Source: JBBROS01 sp963752225 (GTDB lineage Bacteria > Pseudomonadota > Alphaproteobacteria > Acetobacterales > Acetobacteraceae). From it: a stretch of DNA of 64,000 bases. The notes under the pieces are model-generated. The model was given only the letters and a program-made list of their open reading frames with translations, had not been told where the DNA came from and searched no databases. Positions 50,250-59,549 of the stretch are shown in pieces. The translations under genes were made by a program, and so were the position numbers. Within the stretch, counting starts at the first letter, position 1. Each line of letters opens with the position of its first letter. The stretch lies in contig CAVVXS010000007.1 in NCBI GenBank assembly GCA_963752225.1, forward strand, positions 806,001 to 870,000, given 5' to 3'.

Positions 50250-51343
50250 AGGCGTTGCTCCCGGGTGCGGCCGGCCGTGAGCGCCGCGGCGACCTCGGAC
50301 ACGGTGGCGGTCCGACCCTGCACTTCATGCAGAAAGAACCGGATATAGGCGTCGATGCGCTCGATGAACGCCGTCCGGTCGCTTTCGCTGCGGACATACT
50401 CGGTGGCGCCGGGCAGCAGGCTCGAGCTGTGCAGCGACATCAGGAACAGCCGCTCGCCCCGGGCCAGTCCGGCCGTGGTCAGGCGCCGCATCTCGGGCAG
50501 CGTATGACCTTCCGGGCTGAGCCGGACCCGTTCCAGCAGCGCGAGCCGAGCGGCGATGCCGGGCATGCGCAAGGTCCGTCCGAGGCCCTTGCCGAGCTTG
50601 GGGAAGACCGCACGGCCGCTGCTGGCGAAACGTCCGGCGAACCCGGCCGAAAGCGGAATCTCGACGATCCCTTCCGAGGTTTCGAACGGTTCGGCGCTCC
50701 AGTGCTCGAAATTGGGACCGCCCTGCGATCGGAAGTCGGTGAACGGCACGATGCTGGTGTCGACGGCATAGCCGAATTCGGCAAGGAACCCCGCGGTGCG
50801 CGGGCCGATGCCGTAGTTGCCGGCGCGGTAAATGCGGGGCGCCGACGCGAATGCGTCCTCGATGGCGCGGGTCAGGGTCTCGAGCTTGCGGCGCTCCAAG
50901 GCGGGCGGGAGATTGCAGGCGAAGGCGTGCCAGGCGTCGACTGATTCCTCGACCGGCGGCGTGACCCACGGATGCAGGTGGGCGCCGATCTCGCAACGGC
51001 CGGCGGCGGCGAAGCCACGCAGGATCTCGACGGCGCCCGGGTCGGTTGCGACCGGATGGTCGACCAAGTAGGCCGGCACGACGCCGAGCCGGTCGAACAC
51101 CGCCTGCAGCAGCGGCTGATGGCGGATGTTGGTCACGGAGCGGCGGCGCGGGTCGGGCGGCGCGCGCCAATCGAACTCCTCCTCGGTGTCGATCGCCACC
51201 AGGAGCGTCGGCGTCCACTCGGTTGGAACCGGCAAGGGGCGACGGCCGGCAAACAGCTCGCCCGTTCCCGCGGCACCGCCGTCCTGCACCAAGGCCCGGG
51301 TGGGCTCGCCTGTCAAAACCGCTCCGCCTCCAACAACGCCCAC
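50246..51343 (-). CDS. Polysaccharide deacetylase family protein
   Basis: 365 residues from GTG 51343. NodB-like homology features: LLVAIDTEEEFDWRAPP carries the first aspartate, EIGAHLHPWVTPP the histidine pair, YRAGNYGIGPRTAGFLAEFGY the motif 3 region, and LFLMSLHSSSLLPGATEYV the late histidine. It matches the WalW/DUF-type deacetylases encoded in exopolysaccharide clusters, which remove acetyl groups from glycans. The first 30 residues lack a clear signal peptide, so a cytoplasmic site on a lipid-linked intermediate is possible. First gene of the three-gene minus-strand operon, divergent from the flippase fusion. Confidence 0.86.
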   Translation of the reverse strand: MGVVGGGAVLTGEPTRALVQDGGAAGTGELFAGRRPLPVPTEWTPTLLVAIDTEEEFDWRAPPDPRRRSVTNIRHQPLLQAVFDRLGVVPAYLVDHPVATDPGAVEILRGFAAAGRCEIGAHLHPWVTPPVEESVDAWHAFACNLPPALERRKLETLTRAIEDAFASAPRIYRAGNYGIGPRTAGFLAEFGYAVDTSIVPFTDFRSQGGPNFEHWSAEPFETSEGIVEIPLSAGFAGRFASSGRAVFPKLGKGLGRTLRMPGIAARLALLERVRLSPEGHTLPEMRRLTTAGLARGERLFLMSLHSSSLLPGATEYVRSESDRTAFIERIDAYIRFFLHEVQGRTATVSEVAAALTAGRTREQRL

Positions 51344-51535
51344 GGCAACTCGATCTCACGCGCCTGCGATCGTGACAAGATGTTGCGTGTGTCCTCGCAT
51401 TGCCGATCGGGAACGGGCATAGGCCGTAGTATCGGCTGGATCACCCGAATGATTGTTGCCCCCGCGGCGCTTCGTTAGGGTGTGGAGCGGCGCAGATGTT
51501 TACGGCGCGTGCGCTTTTTTTGGATTTGGGTGTTG

Positions 51536-54352
51536 ATGGACGGGTTGCGCCGCGCGCCAGGACAAGAAACTTCGCCCCCGATCGGCCGGGTGCTGCAAGA
51601 TTCGTCGCTTTACCTGGTCGGCAACATCGCCAGCCGGGCGGTCGGGTTTCTCGCCATTCCGTTCTACGCGCGCTACCTCAACCCGGCGCAGTATGGACTG
51701 ATCGAGCTGGTCGAGCTCAGCACGCAGACGATCGCGATCGCGCTCGGGCTGCAGGCGATCGGCGCCGCGCTCAGCCGGCTGTTCCACGATCAGCCAACCC
51801 ATGAGGCCGAGCAGGCGGTCGTCTCGACCTCGCTGATCGTGACGGCGGTGCTGAGCGGGTTCGTGACGCTGCTGGCGGTGGCCGGGGCGGCGGAGCTGAG
51901 CCGGCTGGTGTTCCACAGCGACGAATGGACCGGATTGCTGCGGGCAGCCTTCGTGGCGATGTTCTTCAGCAACATGACCGAAGTCGTGTTGGTGTACGAG
52001 CGGATCCGCAACAATGCCCGCTTCTTCCTGCGCTATACGCTCGTGACCCTGGCGGTCAATCTCGGCCTCAACATCCTGTTCATCGGCGGTCTGGACGCAG
52101 GCGTATGGGGCTTCGTCAGCAGCAAGCTGGTCGTCAGCACCGCGGGCTGCGTGTTCCTGGGCCTGCGCATGCGCCGCGACGTCGGGTGGCATTTCCGCCA
52201 ATTGTATGTGCCGGAACTGGTGCGATTCGGCGCGCCGCTGGTCGTTTCAAGCCTCTCCTACTTCGCGATCCACTTCTCGGACCGCTTCTTTCTCAGCGCG
52301 TCGGTGAGCCTCGCCGAGCTCGGCCGTTACGCGCTGGCATACAAGTTCGCCATTCTGGTCAGCGCCCTCGTGGGCGACAGCTTCGCCAAAAGCTGGAACG
52401 CGACGCTGTATCGCTACACGCACCAGGGCCAGTGGAAGACCCAATTCGCCCGAGTCGCGTCCTATTTCAGCTTCGTGCTGTTCGCGACCGGTCTCGGCAT
52501 CGCGTTGTTCAGCCCGGAACTGCTGCGCATCATGGTGCCGGCCGCCTACCTGCCGCCGCGCTTGCTGCTGCCGATCATTATCGCGTCCTACTTGGCGCGG
52601 GAGATCGGCGACTTCTTCCGCAGCCTGCTGCTGATCAACAAGCGCTCGGGGATCGTGGGCCAGATCGCCTTGGGCGGCGCTTTGCTGAATGTCGTCGCCA
52701 ACGTGGCCCTGATCCCCACCTTGGGCATTTACGGCGCCGCCATAGCCACCCTCGTCACCTGGTTCGCCTACATGGTGACGTGCTGGGTGGTGGCGAACCG
52801 TGAGCATCGGCTTCCAGTCCGGACGAGCGCCTATGTGCGAATAGCGCTGCTGGTCGTGCTCGTTTATGCCGCGGCGGCTGGCACCCGCGTGAACGCGTTG
52901 TTCCCGCAACTGATGCTCGACACGTTCTGGCTGCTGCTGTTCAGTGGCCTCGCCGCCGCGCTGTTCTTTACGGCCGAGGAACGGCAAAGCGCGTTCGAGT
53001 TCGCGGGCACTCTCGGCCTGCGCTTGATGACGGTTGCGGTTCCCGGGACCGAGCCCGGGCCGTCCGCGCCGGTCAAGCCCTGGCGGCTGCTGCTGGTCGC
53101 CTACTACTACCCGCCGCAGAACGAGATCGGCGCCGCGCGGCCGCACCGGTTTGCCCGCTGGCTGCGCCGGGCCGGCGTCGACGTCACGGTGGTCACGTCG
53201 GCGCCGCCGACCGATGCCATCGCGGCCGACGATGTGGAGGTGCTGCACGCGTCCGCTTGGCCTGGCCCGGCCCGGCCAGATGCAGGCGCGACGGTGATCC
53301 CGCGAACGGTGCGGATCCGGGCCGCCGCACTCGCCCATCTCGAGCGGCTGCTGATGCCGTACGACGACCGCCTGGTCTGGCTGCCGCACGCCCTCCATGT
53401 CGCCTGCGCCGAACTGCTGCCGGGCACCGTGGTGGTGTCGAGCCACCCGCCCCTGGTCACGCATTTCGTCGCACTCGCGCTGAAGCAGCGGTGCGGGCTG
53501 CCTTGGGTTGCCGACTTCCGCGACCCGCTGTTCGGCAACCCCTACCGCAGTTCGCAGCGCGCGGCTTGGCTCGATCCGCTGGTGGAGCGGTTCACGGTCG
53601 AGCAGGCGGATGCGGTGATCGCCAACACCGAAGCCTCCGCCGACGTGCTGCGGCAGCGCTACCCGGCCCTGCGCGAGAAGTTTCACGTGATCTGGAACGG
53701 CTACGATCCGGACGACGTGATCGCGCCGGCGCCGGTGACGTTCCGCACGCGGCGCGTGCTTGCCCATATCGGCACGCTGTATGGCGACCGCACGCTGCTG
53801 CCGGTGCTGCTGAGCCTGGAACGGCTGTTCAAGCGCGGCATACTGGACCCCGAACAGCTGCAAGTCCGCCAGGTCGGGCGCGCAGACCCGGCCTGCTTGG
53901 ATCTGGGCGAGGCGAACGCCGCCGCGCTTGCGGCCAGAAAGGTCCTGGTCAGCATCGACCGCAACCTGCCGCGTGCGGAAGCGGTGACCGAGATGGTCAA
54001 CGCCGACTGGCTGCTGCTGCTCGACATGAACGCCAGGAATCCTGGCCTGCAGGTGCCCGCGAAGCTGTACGAGTATGTCCGGGCCGGCCGTCCGGTGCTG
54101 GCGATCACGGTTCCAGGGTCGCCGACCGAATCGGTGCTGGCCTTGGCCGGGGTGCCGCACGCCTGCCTCGACCTGCACGCGCCGCCGGAGGTGTTCGACG
54201 CCGGGCTGCTGGGGTTCCTGCAGACGCCGATCGTGAGCAGGCCGCCGTCCGCGGCGTTCAGCGCGGCGTTCTCGGCGCCGAATCAAGCGCGCCAGTTGAT
54301 CGAGATCATCGAGCAAGTCCGTGCGAAGGTTCATCCCGTTCACCCTGTCTGA
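51536..54352 (+). CDS. Wzx-like flippase fused to a GT4-type glycosyltransferase
   Basis: 938 residues from ATG 51536 (GTG at 51482 is an alternative). Residues 1-480 are a polysaccharide-export (MATE-like) flippase: DSSLYLVGNIASRAVGFLAIPFYARYL, VRFGAPLVVSSLSYFAIHFSDRFFLS and about twelve helices. From about residue 515 follows a cytoplasmic glycosyltransferase: LLLVAYYYPPQNEIGAARPHRFARWLRRAG, LPWVADFRDPLFGNPY, VIANTEASADVLRQRYP and VPAKLYEYVRAGRPVLA, as in surface-polysaccharide GT4 enzymes. The joint PGTEPGPSAPVKPW is proline-rich and in frame. This would tie synthesis of the lipid-linked repeat unit to its export. The amidotransferase gene starts 69 bp after the stop. Confidence 0.86.
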   Translation: MDGLRRAPGQETSPPIGRVLQDSSLYLVGNIASRAVGFLAIPFYARYLNPAQYGLIELVELSTQTIAIALGLQAIGAALSRLFHDQPTHEAEQAVVSTSLIVTAVLSGFVTLLAVAGAAELSRLVFHSDEWTGLLRAAFVAMFFSNMTEVVLVYERIRNNARFFLRYTLVTLAVNLGLNILFIGGLDAGVWGFVSSKLVVSTAGCVFLGLRMRRDVGWHFRQLYVPELVRFGAPLVVSSLSYFAIHFSDRFFLSASVSLAELGRYALAYKFAILVSALVGDSFAKSWNATLYRYTHQGQWKTQFARVASYFSFVLFATGLGIALFSPELLRIMVPAAYLPPRLLLPIIIASYLAREIGDFFRSLLLINKRSGIVGQIALGGALLNVVANVALIPTLGIYGAAIATLVTWFAYMVTCWVVANREHRLPVRTSAYVRIALLVVLVYAAAAGTRVNALFPQLMLDTFWLLLFSGLAAALFFTAEERQSAFEFAGTLGLRLMTVAVPGTEPGPSAPVKPWRLLLVAYYYPPQNEIGAARPHRFARWLRRAGVDVTVVTSAPPTDAIAADDVEVLHASAWPGPARPDAGATVIPRTVRIRAAALAHLERLLMPYDDRLVWLPHALHVACAELLPGTVVVSSHPPLVTHFVALALKQRCGLPWVADFRDPLFGNPYRSSQRAAWLDPLVERFTVEQADAVIANTEASADVLRQRYPALREKFHVIWNGYDPDDVIAPAPVTFRTRRVLAHIGTLYGDRTLLPVLLSLERLFKRGILDPEQLQVRQVGRADPACLDLGEANAAALAARKVLVSIDRNLPRAEAVTEMVNADWLLLLDMNARNPGLQVPAKLYEYVRAGRPVLAITVPGSPTESVLALAGVPHACLDLHAPPEVFDAGLLGFLQTPIVSRPPSAAFSAAFSAPNQARQLIEIIEQVRAKVHPVHPV

Positions 54353-54421
54353 CGGTCCGGGCAACGCGGCGCTGGCATGCCGCCGCTGCCTGCGGCAAAG
54401 TCCGCCGCGAGGAGAGAGCGC

Positions 54422-56335
54422 ATGTGCGGCTTGGCCGGCATCTACCACCCGAACCGCGCGCCGGTGGACCGCACGCTGCTGGCGCGGATGACGACGGTGC
54501 TGGCGCATCGCGGCCCGGACGGCGAGGGTTTCCACGTCGAACCCGGCGTCGGCTTCGGCCATCGCCGCCTGTCGATCGTCGACGTCGCCGGCGGTCATCA
54601 GCCGATGTGGAACGAGGACGAGACGGTCGTCATCGTGTTCAACGGCGAGATCTACAACTTCCCCGAGCTGTGGCCGAAGCTGCAAGCGCTCGGGCACGTG
54701 TTCCGCAGCGATCACTCCGACACCGAGGCGATCATCCATGCCTGGGAAAGCTGGGGTCCGGACTGCCTCCAGCACCTGAACGGGCAGTTCGCGTTCGCCT
54801 TGTGGGACCGGCGGCAGCAGACCCTCTTCCTCGCGCGCGACCGGCTCGGCAAGAAGCCGCTCTATTACGCCCGGCAGCCGGACGGGACGCTGCTGTTCGG
54901 GTCAGAGCTGCGGGCGCTGGCGCAGGTGCCGGACCTGCGGCGGCGGATCAGCGGCGCGGCCGTGGACGACTATTTCGCGCTGGGCTACGTCCCCGACCCG
55001 CACACCATCTACGAAGGCGTCCACAAGCTGCCGGCGGCGCACTACTTGCTGCTGCGGCAAGGCAGCCACGCTGCACCGCGCCGCTACTGGTCCGCCCCCA
55101 CCGCAACCGAAGCGGTCGGCGAGCGGGAGGCGATCGGTGCGCTGACCCGGCATCTCTCCGAAGCGACCCGGCTCCGGCTCGTGGCCGACGTGCCGCTGGG
55201 CGCGCTCCTTTCGGGCGGGGTGGACAGCAGCGCGGTGGTGGCAACGGCGGCTGGGCTGATGCCGGGGCCGCTGCAAACCTTCACGATCGCCTTTCCCGGT
55301 GCCGAAGACGAAACCCCGCTGGCGCGCCGGGTCGCCGAGCGCTACGGCACCGCGCAGCACGTGGATCAGGCGCCGCCGGCCGACTATTTCGCCGCGGCCC
55401 GCAGCCAGGCCGCGATCTTCGGCGAACCGTTCGGTGACAGCTCGTCGGTGCCGACCGCAGCGGTGTGCGCGCTCGCCCGGCGGCACGTGACGGTGGCGAT
55501 CTCCGGCGATGGCGGCGATGAGGTGTTCGGCGGTTACCGCCGGTATCGCTGGCATCAACTGGCCGAAGCGGTTCGCGCCTACGTGCCGGCGCCGCTGCGC
55601 CGAAGCGTGCTCGGGCAGTTGGCCTCTGCCTACCCGAAGATGGACTGGGCGCCGCGTTGGCTGCGCGCCAAGCACACGTTGACCGAGATTAGCCTCGACA
55701 GCGCGCTCGGCTATTACCGGACGGTTGTGAAGGTGCACCACGATCAACGCCGGCGGTTGTTTTCGGCCCCGTTACGGGCACGGCTCGACGGCCACGACCC
55801 CTCGGCCCGGGTGGTGGACCTGATGCAGGCCTGCAGCAGCGACGATTCGCTGCTGCAGGCGCAGTACGTCGATATCAACACCTACCTGGTCGGCGACATC
55901 CTGACGAAGGTGGACCGGGCCAGCATGGCTCACTCGCTGGAGGTGAGGGCGCCGTTCCTCGACCATAATCTCGTGGGATGGGGCATGTCGCTGCCGCCCG
56001 GCTTCAAGCTGCGGGGACAGGAAGGCAAGTACCTGCTGAAGCGGGCGATGGAGCCGAAGCTGCCGGCTGAGATCCTGTATCGGCGCAAGCAGGGGTTCGC
56101 GACGTCGCTTGCCGGCTTGTTCCGGACGCATGCCGGGCTGCTGCGGGATCGGCTGCTCGGCGCGCCGATGCTGGACAGCGGCCTGTTCGACGAGTCCGCG
56201 ATCGAGACCCTGATCGACCGGCATGAGAGCGGTCGATACAACCATGCATCGCCGTTATGGCTCCTGCTCGCTTTTGAGGGTTTTTTGACGATGGATTCGT
56301 CTGCGCAAGCGTCTGTGGCCCGTGCGGCAGAATAG
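54422..56335 (+). CDS. asnB: Asparagine-synthase-type glutamine amidotransferase (XrtA/PEP-CTERM-like)
   Basis: 637 residues beginning at MCGLAGIYHPN, so the processed Cys2 is the glutaminase nucleophile; GAGGAG precedes this ATG (54422) and an upstream ATG is rejected. Class II glutaminase blocks LAHRGPDGEGFH, GHRRLSIVD, VFNGEIYNF, then the ATP-pyrophosphatase motif LLSGGVDSSAVVA, ISGDGGDEVFGGY and EVRAPFLDHNLV. The long form and its HVEPGVGFGHRRL segment resemble amidotransferases found in exopolysaccharide clusters tied to exosortase A. In this setting it more probably amidates a sugar or glycan intermediate than makes free asparagine. No exosortase gene is in view. Confidence 0.88.
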   Translation: MCGLAGIYHPNRAPVDRTLLARMTTVLAHRGPDGEGFHVEPGVGFGHRRLSIVDVAGGHQPMWNEDETVVIVFNGEIYNFPELWPKLQALGHVFRSDHSDTEAIIHAWESWGPDCLQHLNGQFAFALWDRRQQTLFLARDRLGKKPLYYARQPDGTLLFGSELRALAQVPDLRRRISGAAVDDYFALGYVPDPHTIYEGVHKLPAAHYLLLRQGSHAAPRRYWSAPTATEAVGEREAIGALTRHLSEATRLRLVADVPLGALLSGGVDSSAVVATAAGLMPGPLQTFTIAFPGAEDETPLARRVAERYGTAQHVDQAPPADYFAAARSQAAIFGEPFGDSSSVPTAAVCALARRHVTVAISGDGGDEVFGGYRRYRWHQLAEAVRAYVPAPLRRSVLGQLASAYPKMDWAPRWLRAKHTLTEISLDSALGYYRTVVKVHHDQRRRLFSAPLRARLDGHDPSARVVDLMQACSSDDSLLQAQYVDINTYLVGDILTKVDRASMAHSLEVRAPFLDHNLVGWGMSLPPGFKLRGQEGKYLLKRAMEPKLPAEILYRRKQGFATSLAGLFRTHAGLLRDRLLGAPMLDSGLFDESAIETLIDRHESGRYNHASPLWLLLAFEGFLTMDSSAQASVARAAE

Positions 56336-56491
56336 GGTGGCGTCGAACCGTCATCGTCGGCTAACGTGAGGGTTGTAAATCGCGGGGTTTATGGAATTTT
56401 TAATGAAAAATTGACTCAAGGGGCAAATTGAACGTTGCAGATGCGGTTGGGCGTGATAATAGGATTACCAGTTTGAACCGGGATCAATCCG

Positions 56492-57004
56492 ATGTCGGAG
56501 CGGACGCTAACATCCACCTACGGTGTGAAGGAATTTGAGATGGTCGAGCGGCAGCCGGTGGCGTTGCGGGGATGGCCCGTAGAAGGAAAGGGGCGCTCGT
56601 CCGACCCGTCCCGCGATCGTTTCCGGCACAACCTCGCCCGCATCATGAGCGAGCGCGGGATCACCCAGGCCAGCCTGGCTCGCACGATGGACGTGTCGAG
56701 GGTTGCGGTGCACGCCTGGATCTGGGGGACCTGCTTTCCCGAGACGTCGCGCCTGATCAAGCTCGCGCAGGCGCTCAGCGTCCCCGTCGGCGCCCTGCTC
56801 GAGAACGAGGCTGAAGCCGCTGCCCCGGCGCCGGAGCAGCCGTCGAACGAGGAGGCCCTGCTGCTGAACGCGTTCCGCAAGCTGCCCAACACGGCCCGGC
56901 TCACCTTGCTGGCCGACGCCTACGAACTGTCCGCGCAGGCCGCGGCTCAGGCGGTGCAGGCAGCCCGCAATGAGGCGACCGACCAGTCGACCCGGTCGAG
57001 CTGA
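56492..57004 (+). CDS. XRE-family helix-turn-helix regulator
   Basis: 170 residues. A Cro/CI-type HTH spans about residues 46-103: FRHNLARIMSERGITQASLARTMDVSRVAVHAWIWGTCFPETSRLIKLAQALSVPVGALL. The last 60 residues are Ala/Glu-rich and helical (LNAFRKLPNTARLTLLADAYELS), perhaps for dimerisation. Preceded by a 156-bp AT-rich intergenic stretch and followed by a strong hairpin terminator, so it is a single-gene unit. It is convergent with the MmgE/PrpD gene. Targets are unknown; the polysaccharide genes upstream are candidates by proximity only. Confidence 0.87.
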   Translation: MSERTLTSTYGVKEFEMVERQPVALRGWPVEGKGRSSDPSRDRFRHNLARIMSERGITQASLARTMDVSRVAVHAWIWGTCFPETSRLIKLAQALSVPVGALLENEAEAAAPAPEQPSNEEALLLNAFRKLPNTARLTLLADAYELSAQAAAQAVQAARNEATDQSTRSS

Positions 57005-57041
57005 GCGCCGGTCCGACCCGGAGAGGGTCGGACATCGGCGC
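57005..57041. terminator. Bidirectional hairpin between XRE and MmgE/PrpD genes
   Basis: GTCCGACCC (57011-57019) pairs perfectly with GGGTCGGAC (57025-57033) around a GGAGA loop, extended by GCGCCG (57005-57010) and CGGCGC (57036-57041). It fills the 43-bp gap between convergent stop codons, so it can serve both genes. There is no T-run. Confidence 0.65.
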
Positions 57042-57047
57042 CGACAC

Positions 57048-58445
57048 TCAGTCGCCCGCGAGCCGTGCCCCAAGGGCGGGGGCGCCTGACCTGACGAGCG
57101 GCCCGAGGCTTGGGGCGCTATCGATCGAAAGCAGCAAGTCGGCCAGCCGGCCGGACTGATCCTCGCCCAAAATGGGCGATGTCAGCGCGCGGAACTTGGC
57201 CCGCAATTCGTCGTCGCCGAGGAAGTTCTCCGGTTCGCCCTTCGGGATCCGGACCATGCGGACGAACGTCTCGCCCCGTGCACGCAGCGTGAGCTTGGCC
57301 GCCATGTTGGCGGGGAATTCGGCCTGCGCGTTCAAATCGTGCTCGCAGCTGATCCGCGGCAACAGGGCGCGGACCGCCGGGTCAGACAGGTGCGCGTAGC
57401 TGTCCCAGCCCATGGCCCCGGTCACCAACGCGCAGGCGACCACGAACGGGCCGCTGAACTGGCCGTCGACGACGTTCTGCGGGTCGGCCTTCTTGTCCGC
57501 CGGCGCGCCCACCAGCAGCATCCCGCTTTCCGGCAGCCCCACCGTCACATGCTCGACCTCGCCGGGCTGCAACCCGAGCTCGGACCGGAGCGCAAGCGCC
57601 GCGTCGATCGCGGCATGACCGTAGCGGCAGGACGGGTATGGCTTGACCGCCGTCCGCATCAACTCCCATTCCTGGCCGAGCGCCTGGGTCGCCCGGGCAG
57701 GCACCGGCGCTGGAGCATAGGCCTGCAGGAAGCCGTGCCGGCCTTCCAACGCCTCGGACGCACCCTTGAAGCCTTCGCGCGCCAGGGTGGCGGCGGCCAG
57801 GCCCGCCATGGCCGCCCAGCCGACCTGGAAGCGCTTGGTCCAGGCGCCGTTGGCAAGGAACTGCAAGCTGCCGGCCGACTGGCTGAGGGCGATGCCGAGC
57901 GCATCGGCCACCCGGTCGGGCCCGAGGCCGAAGACCCGGGCGGCGGCGGCGGCGGCCCCGAACGCGCCGCAGGTCGCGGTGGGATGGAAACCGCGCCGGT
58001 AATGCTCGCCGGCCGGCAAGGCGAGGGCCACGCGGCAGGTGACCTCGTAACCGGCGACGATGGCGGCCAGCACGTCGGCGCCGGATGACCCGGCCATCTC
58101 GCCGGCGGCCAGGGCGGCCGGGATGACCGGGGCGCCGGGATGCAGCGACGCTTCGGCATGGGTGTCGTCGAAGTCGAGCGAGTGGGCGAGCGCGCCGTTG
58201 AGGAATGCAGCGCCGGCCGGCGTGTAGCGGGCGGTGTCGCCAAACACGGTGCTATTGCCGGCGGCAAGGCCCAGGGCCCGGGCGGCGGTCAGCAGCGGCG
58301 GCGTGCTCTCGGCGTCGTGCCGGGCGCGGACGATGTTGCCGACCAGGTCCAGCAGCAGCAGCCGGGCACGCGCGACGACCGGCGGCGGCAACCGGTCCAG
58401 CTGGATGGCGGCGGTGAACTCCGACAGGTCCTGGGTGATCCCCAT
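57048..58445 (-). CDS. MmgE/PrpD family protein
   Basis: 465 residues from ATG 58445, which has a perfect AGGAGG site; the upstream ATG at 58460 lies inside that site and is rejected. LLLDLVGNIVRARHDAES, FLNGALAHSLDFDDTH, HPTATCGAFGAAAAAARVFGL and KPYPSCRYGHAAIDAALAL are hallmark blocks of the family that includes 2-methylcitrate dehydratase and cis-aconitate decarboxylase. No methylcitrate genes are nearby, so the precise reaction is open. Three tandem 13-bp repeats lie just upstream of the ribosome site. Confidence 0.88.
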   Translation of the reverse strand: MGITQDLSEFTAAIQLDRLPPPVVARARLLLLDLVGNIVRARHDAESTPPLLTAARALGLAAGNSTVFGDTARYTPAGAAFLNGALAHSLDFDDTHAEASLHPGAPVIPAALAAGEMAGSSGADVLAAIVAGYEVTCRVALALPAGEHYRRGFHPTATCGAFGAAAAAARVFGLGPDRVADALGIALSQSAGSLQFLANGAWTKRFQVGWAAMAGLAAATLAREGFKGASEALEGRHGFLQAYAPAPVPARATQALGQEWELMRTAVKPYPSCRYGHAAIDAALALRSELGLQPGEVEHVTVGLPESGMLLVGAPADKKADPQNVVDGQFSGPFVVACALVTGAMGWDSYAHLSDPAVRALLPRISCEHDLNAQAEFPANMAAKLTLRARGETFVRMVRIPKGEPENFLGDDELRAKFRALTSPILGEDQSGRLADLLLSIDSAPSLGPLVRSGAPALGARLAGD

Positions 58446-58455
58446 GACGTTCCTC

Positions 58456-58494
58456 CTCATCTTATCGGCTCATCTTATCGGCTCGTCTTATCGG
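58456..58494. repeat. Three tandem 13-bp repeats in the MmgE/PrpD leader
   Basis: CTCATCTTATCGG occurs at 58456-58468 and 58469-58481 and as CTCGTCTTATCGG at 58482-58494. The array begins at the edge of the ribosome site of the minus-strand gene and lies in the 123-bp divergent region with the transglycosylase gene. It could be an operator array or a slippage product. Confidence 0.75.
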
Positions 58495-58568
58495 GTCAGT
58501 GTGCGCCAACTGCGGCGCCGGTCCAATCGCGTTGCTGCGACGCGGGACGATGTGGCAGACGTGCTTCC

Positions 58569-59549
58569 ATGTTGCATCGCCGCGCCGTCCTGATCACCGT
58601 TTCCGCCGCCTTGGCCGGCCCCGCCGCCGCGCCGGCGGCCGCCGCCGGGGCGGAGTCGTTCGAGGGCCTGGTCGCCTCGGTAAAGGCTGAGGCGAGGCGG
58701 GCGGGGATACGGGAAGCGACGCTGACGGCGGCGTTCGCCGGCGTCGGGCCGAATCAGAAGGTCATCGACGCCGATCGCCGGCAGCCCGAGTTCACCCTGA
58801 CCTGGCCCGAATACCGGGCCCGCGTGCTGCCGCCGGCCCGGCTGCAAGCCGCGCGCGAGAACTACGCCCGGGAGCAGGCGCTGCTGGCCCGGGTCGAAGC
58901 GCAGTATGGCGTGGACCGGGCGACGCTGCTCGGCATCTGGGGTATCGAGAGCGGGTTCGGCGTCAACAAAGGCAATTACCGGCTGGTCGAAGCCTTGGCG
59001 ACGCTGGCGTGGGAGGGACGCCGGGCCAGCTATTTCCGCAAGGAGCTGCTGAACGGGCTGCGCATCCTCGACGCGGGCGACGTGCCGCCGGCCAAGGCGA
59101 CCAGCGGCTATGCCGGCGCGATGGGTCAGCCGCAATTCATGCCGAGCAGCTACCTGCAATACGCCGTCGATTTCGATGGCGACGGGCGGCGCGACATCTG
59201 GGACAGCAAGCCGGACGTGTTCGGCTCGATCGGCAACTACCTGGCGCGCAGCGGCTGGCGGCGCGGCGAGCCGTGGGGCCAGCCGGTGCGGGTGCCGGTG
59301 GACCTGCCGCGGGATCTCGTCGGACGCGACAACAAGCGGCCGCTCGGCGAGTGGATGCGGTTGGGCGTGCTGCGCGACGACGGGCGGCGGTTCACCCGGA
59401 CCGAGCCGATGGGTGGGCTATTGTTGCCGGACGGGGCGGCGCCGGGCGAAGGCTTCATCGTGTTCGCCAACTTCAACGCGATCCGCCGCTACAATCCGTC
59501 CGACTTCTACGGCCTGGCGGTTGGCCTGCTGGGCGACGCCGCCGCGTGA
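58569..59549 (+). CDS. MltB-type lytic murein transglycosylase
   Basis: 326 residues from ATG 58569: signal MLHRRAVLITVSAALAGPAAAPAAAA, then the SLT_2 domain of the MltB family with YGVDRATLLGIWGIESGFGVNKGNYRLVEALATLAWEGRRASYF (catalytic Glu in IESGFG), SGYAGAMGQPQFMPSSYLQYAVDFDGDGRRDIW and SIGNYLARSGWRRGEPWG. It cuts peptidoglycan in the periplasm, leaving 1,6-anhydro-MurNAc. No lipobox cysteine, so unlike E. coli MltB it is probably soluble. The rlpA start overlaps its stop (GTGA), beginning a coupled cell-wall series. Confidence 0.9.
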   Translation: MLHRRAVLITVSAALAGPAAAPAAAAGAESFEGLVASVKAEARRAGIREATLTAAFAGVGPNQKVIDADRRQPEFTLTWPEYRARVLPPARLQAARENYAREQALLARVEAQYGVDRATLLGIWGIESGFGVNKGNYRLVEALATLAWEGRRASYFRKELLNGLRILDAGDVPPAKATSGYAGAMGQPQFMPSSYLQYAVDFDGDGRRDIWDSKPDVFGSIGNYLARSGWRRGEPWGQPVRVPVDLPRDLVGRDNKRPLGEWMRLGVLRDDGRRFTRTEPMGGLLLPDGAAPGEGFIVFANFNAIRRYNPSDFYGLAVGLLGDAAA

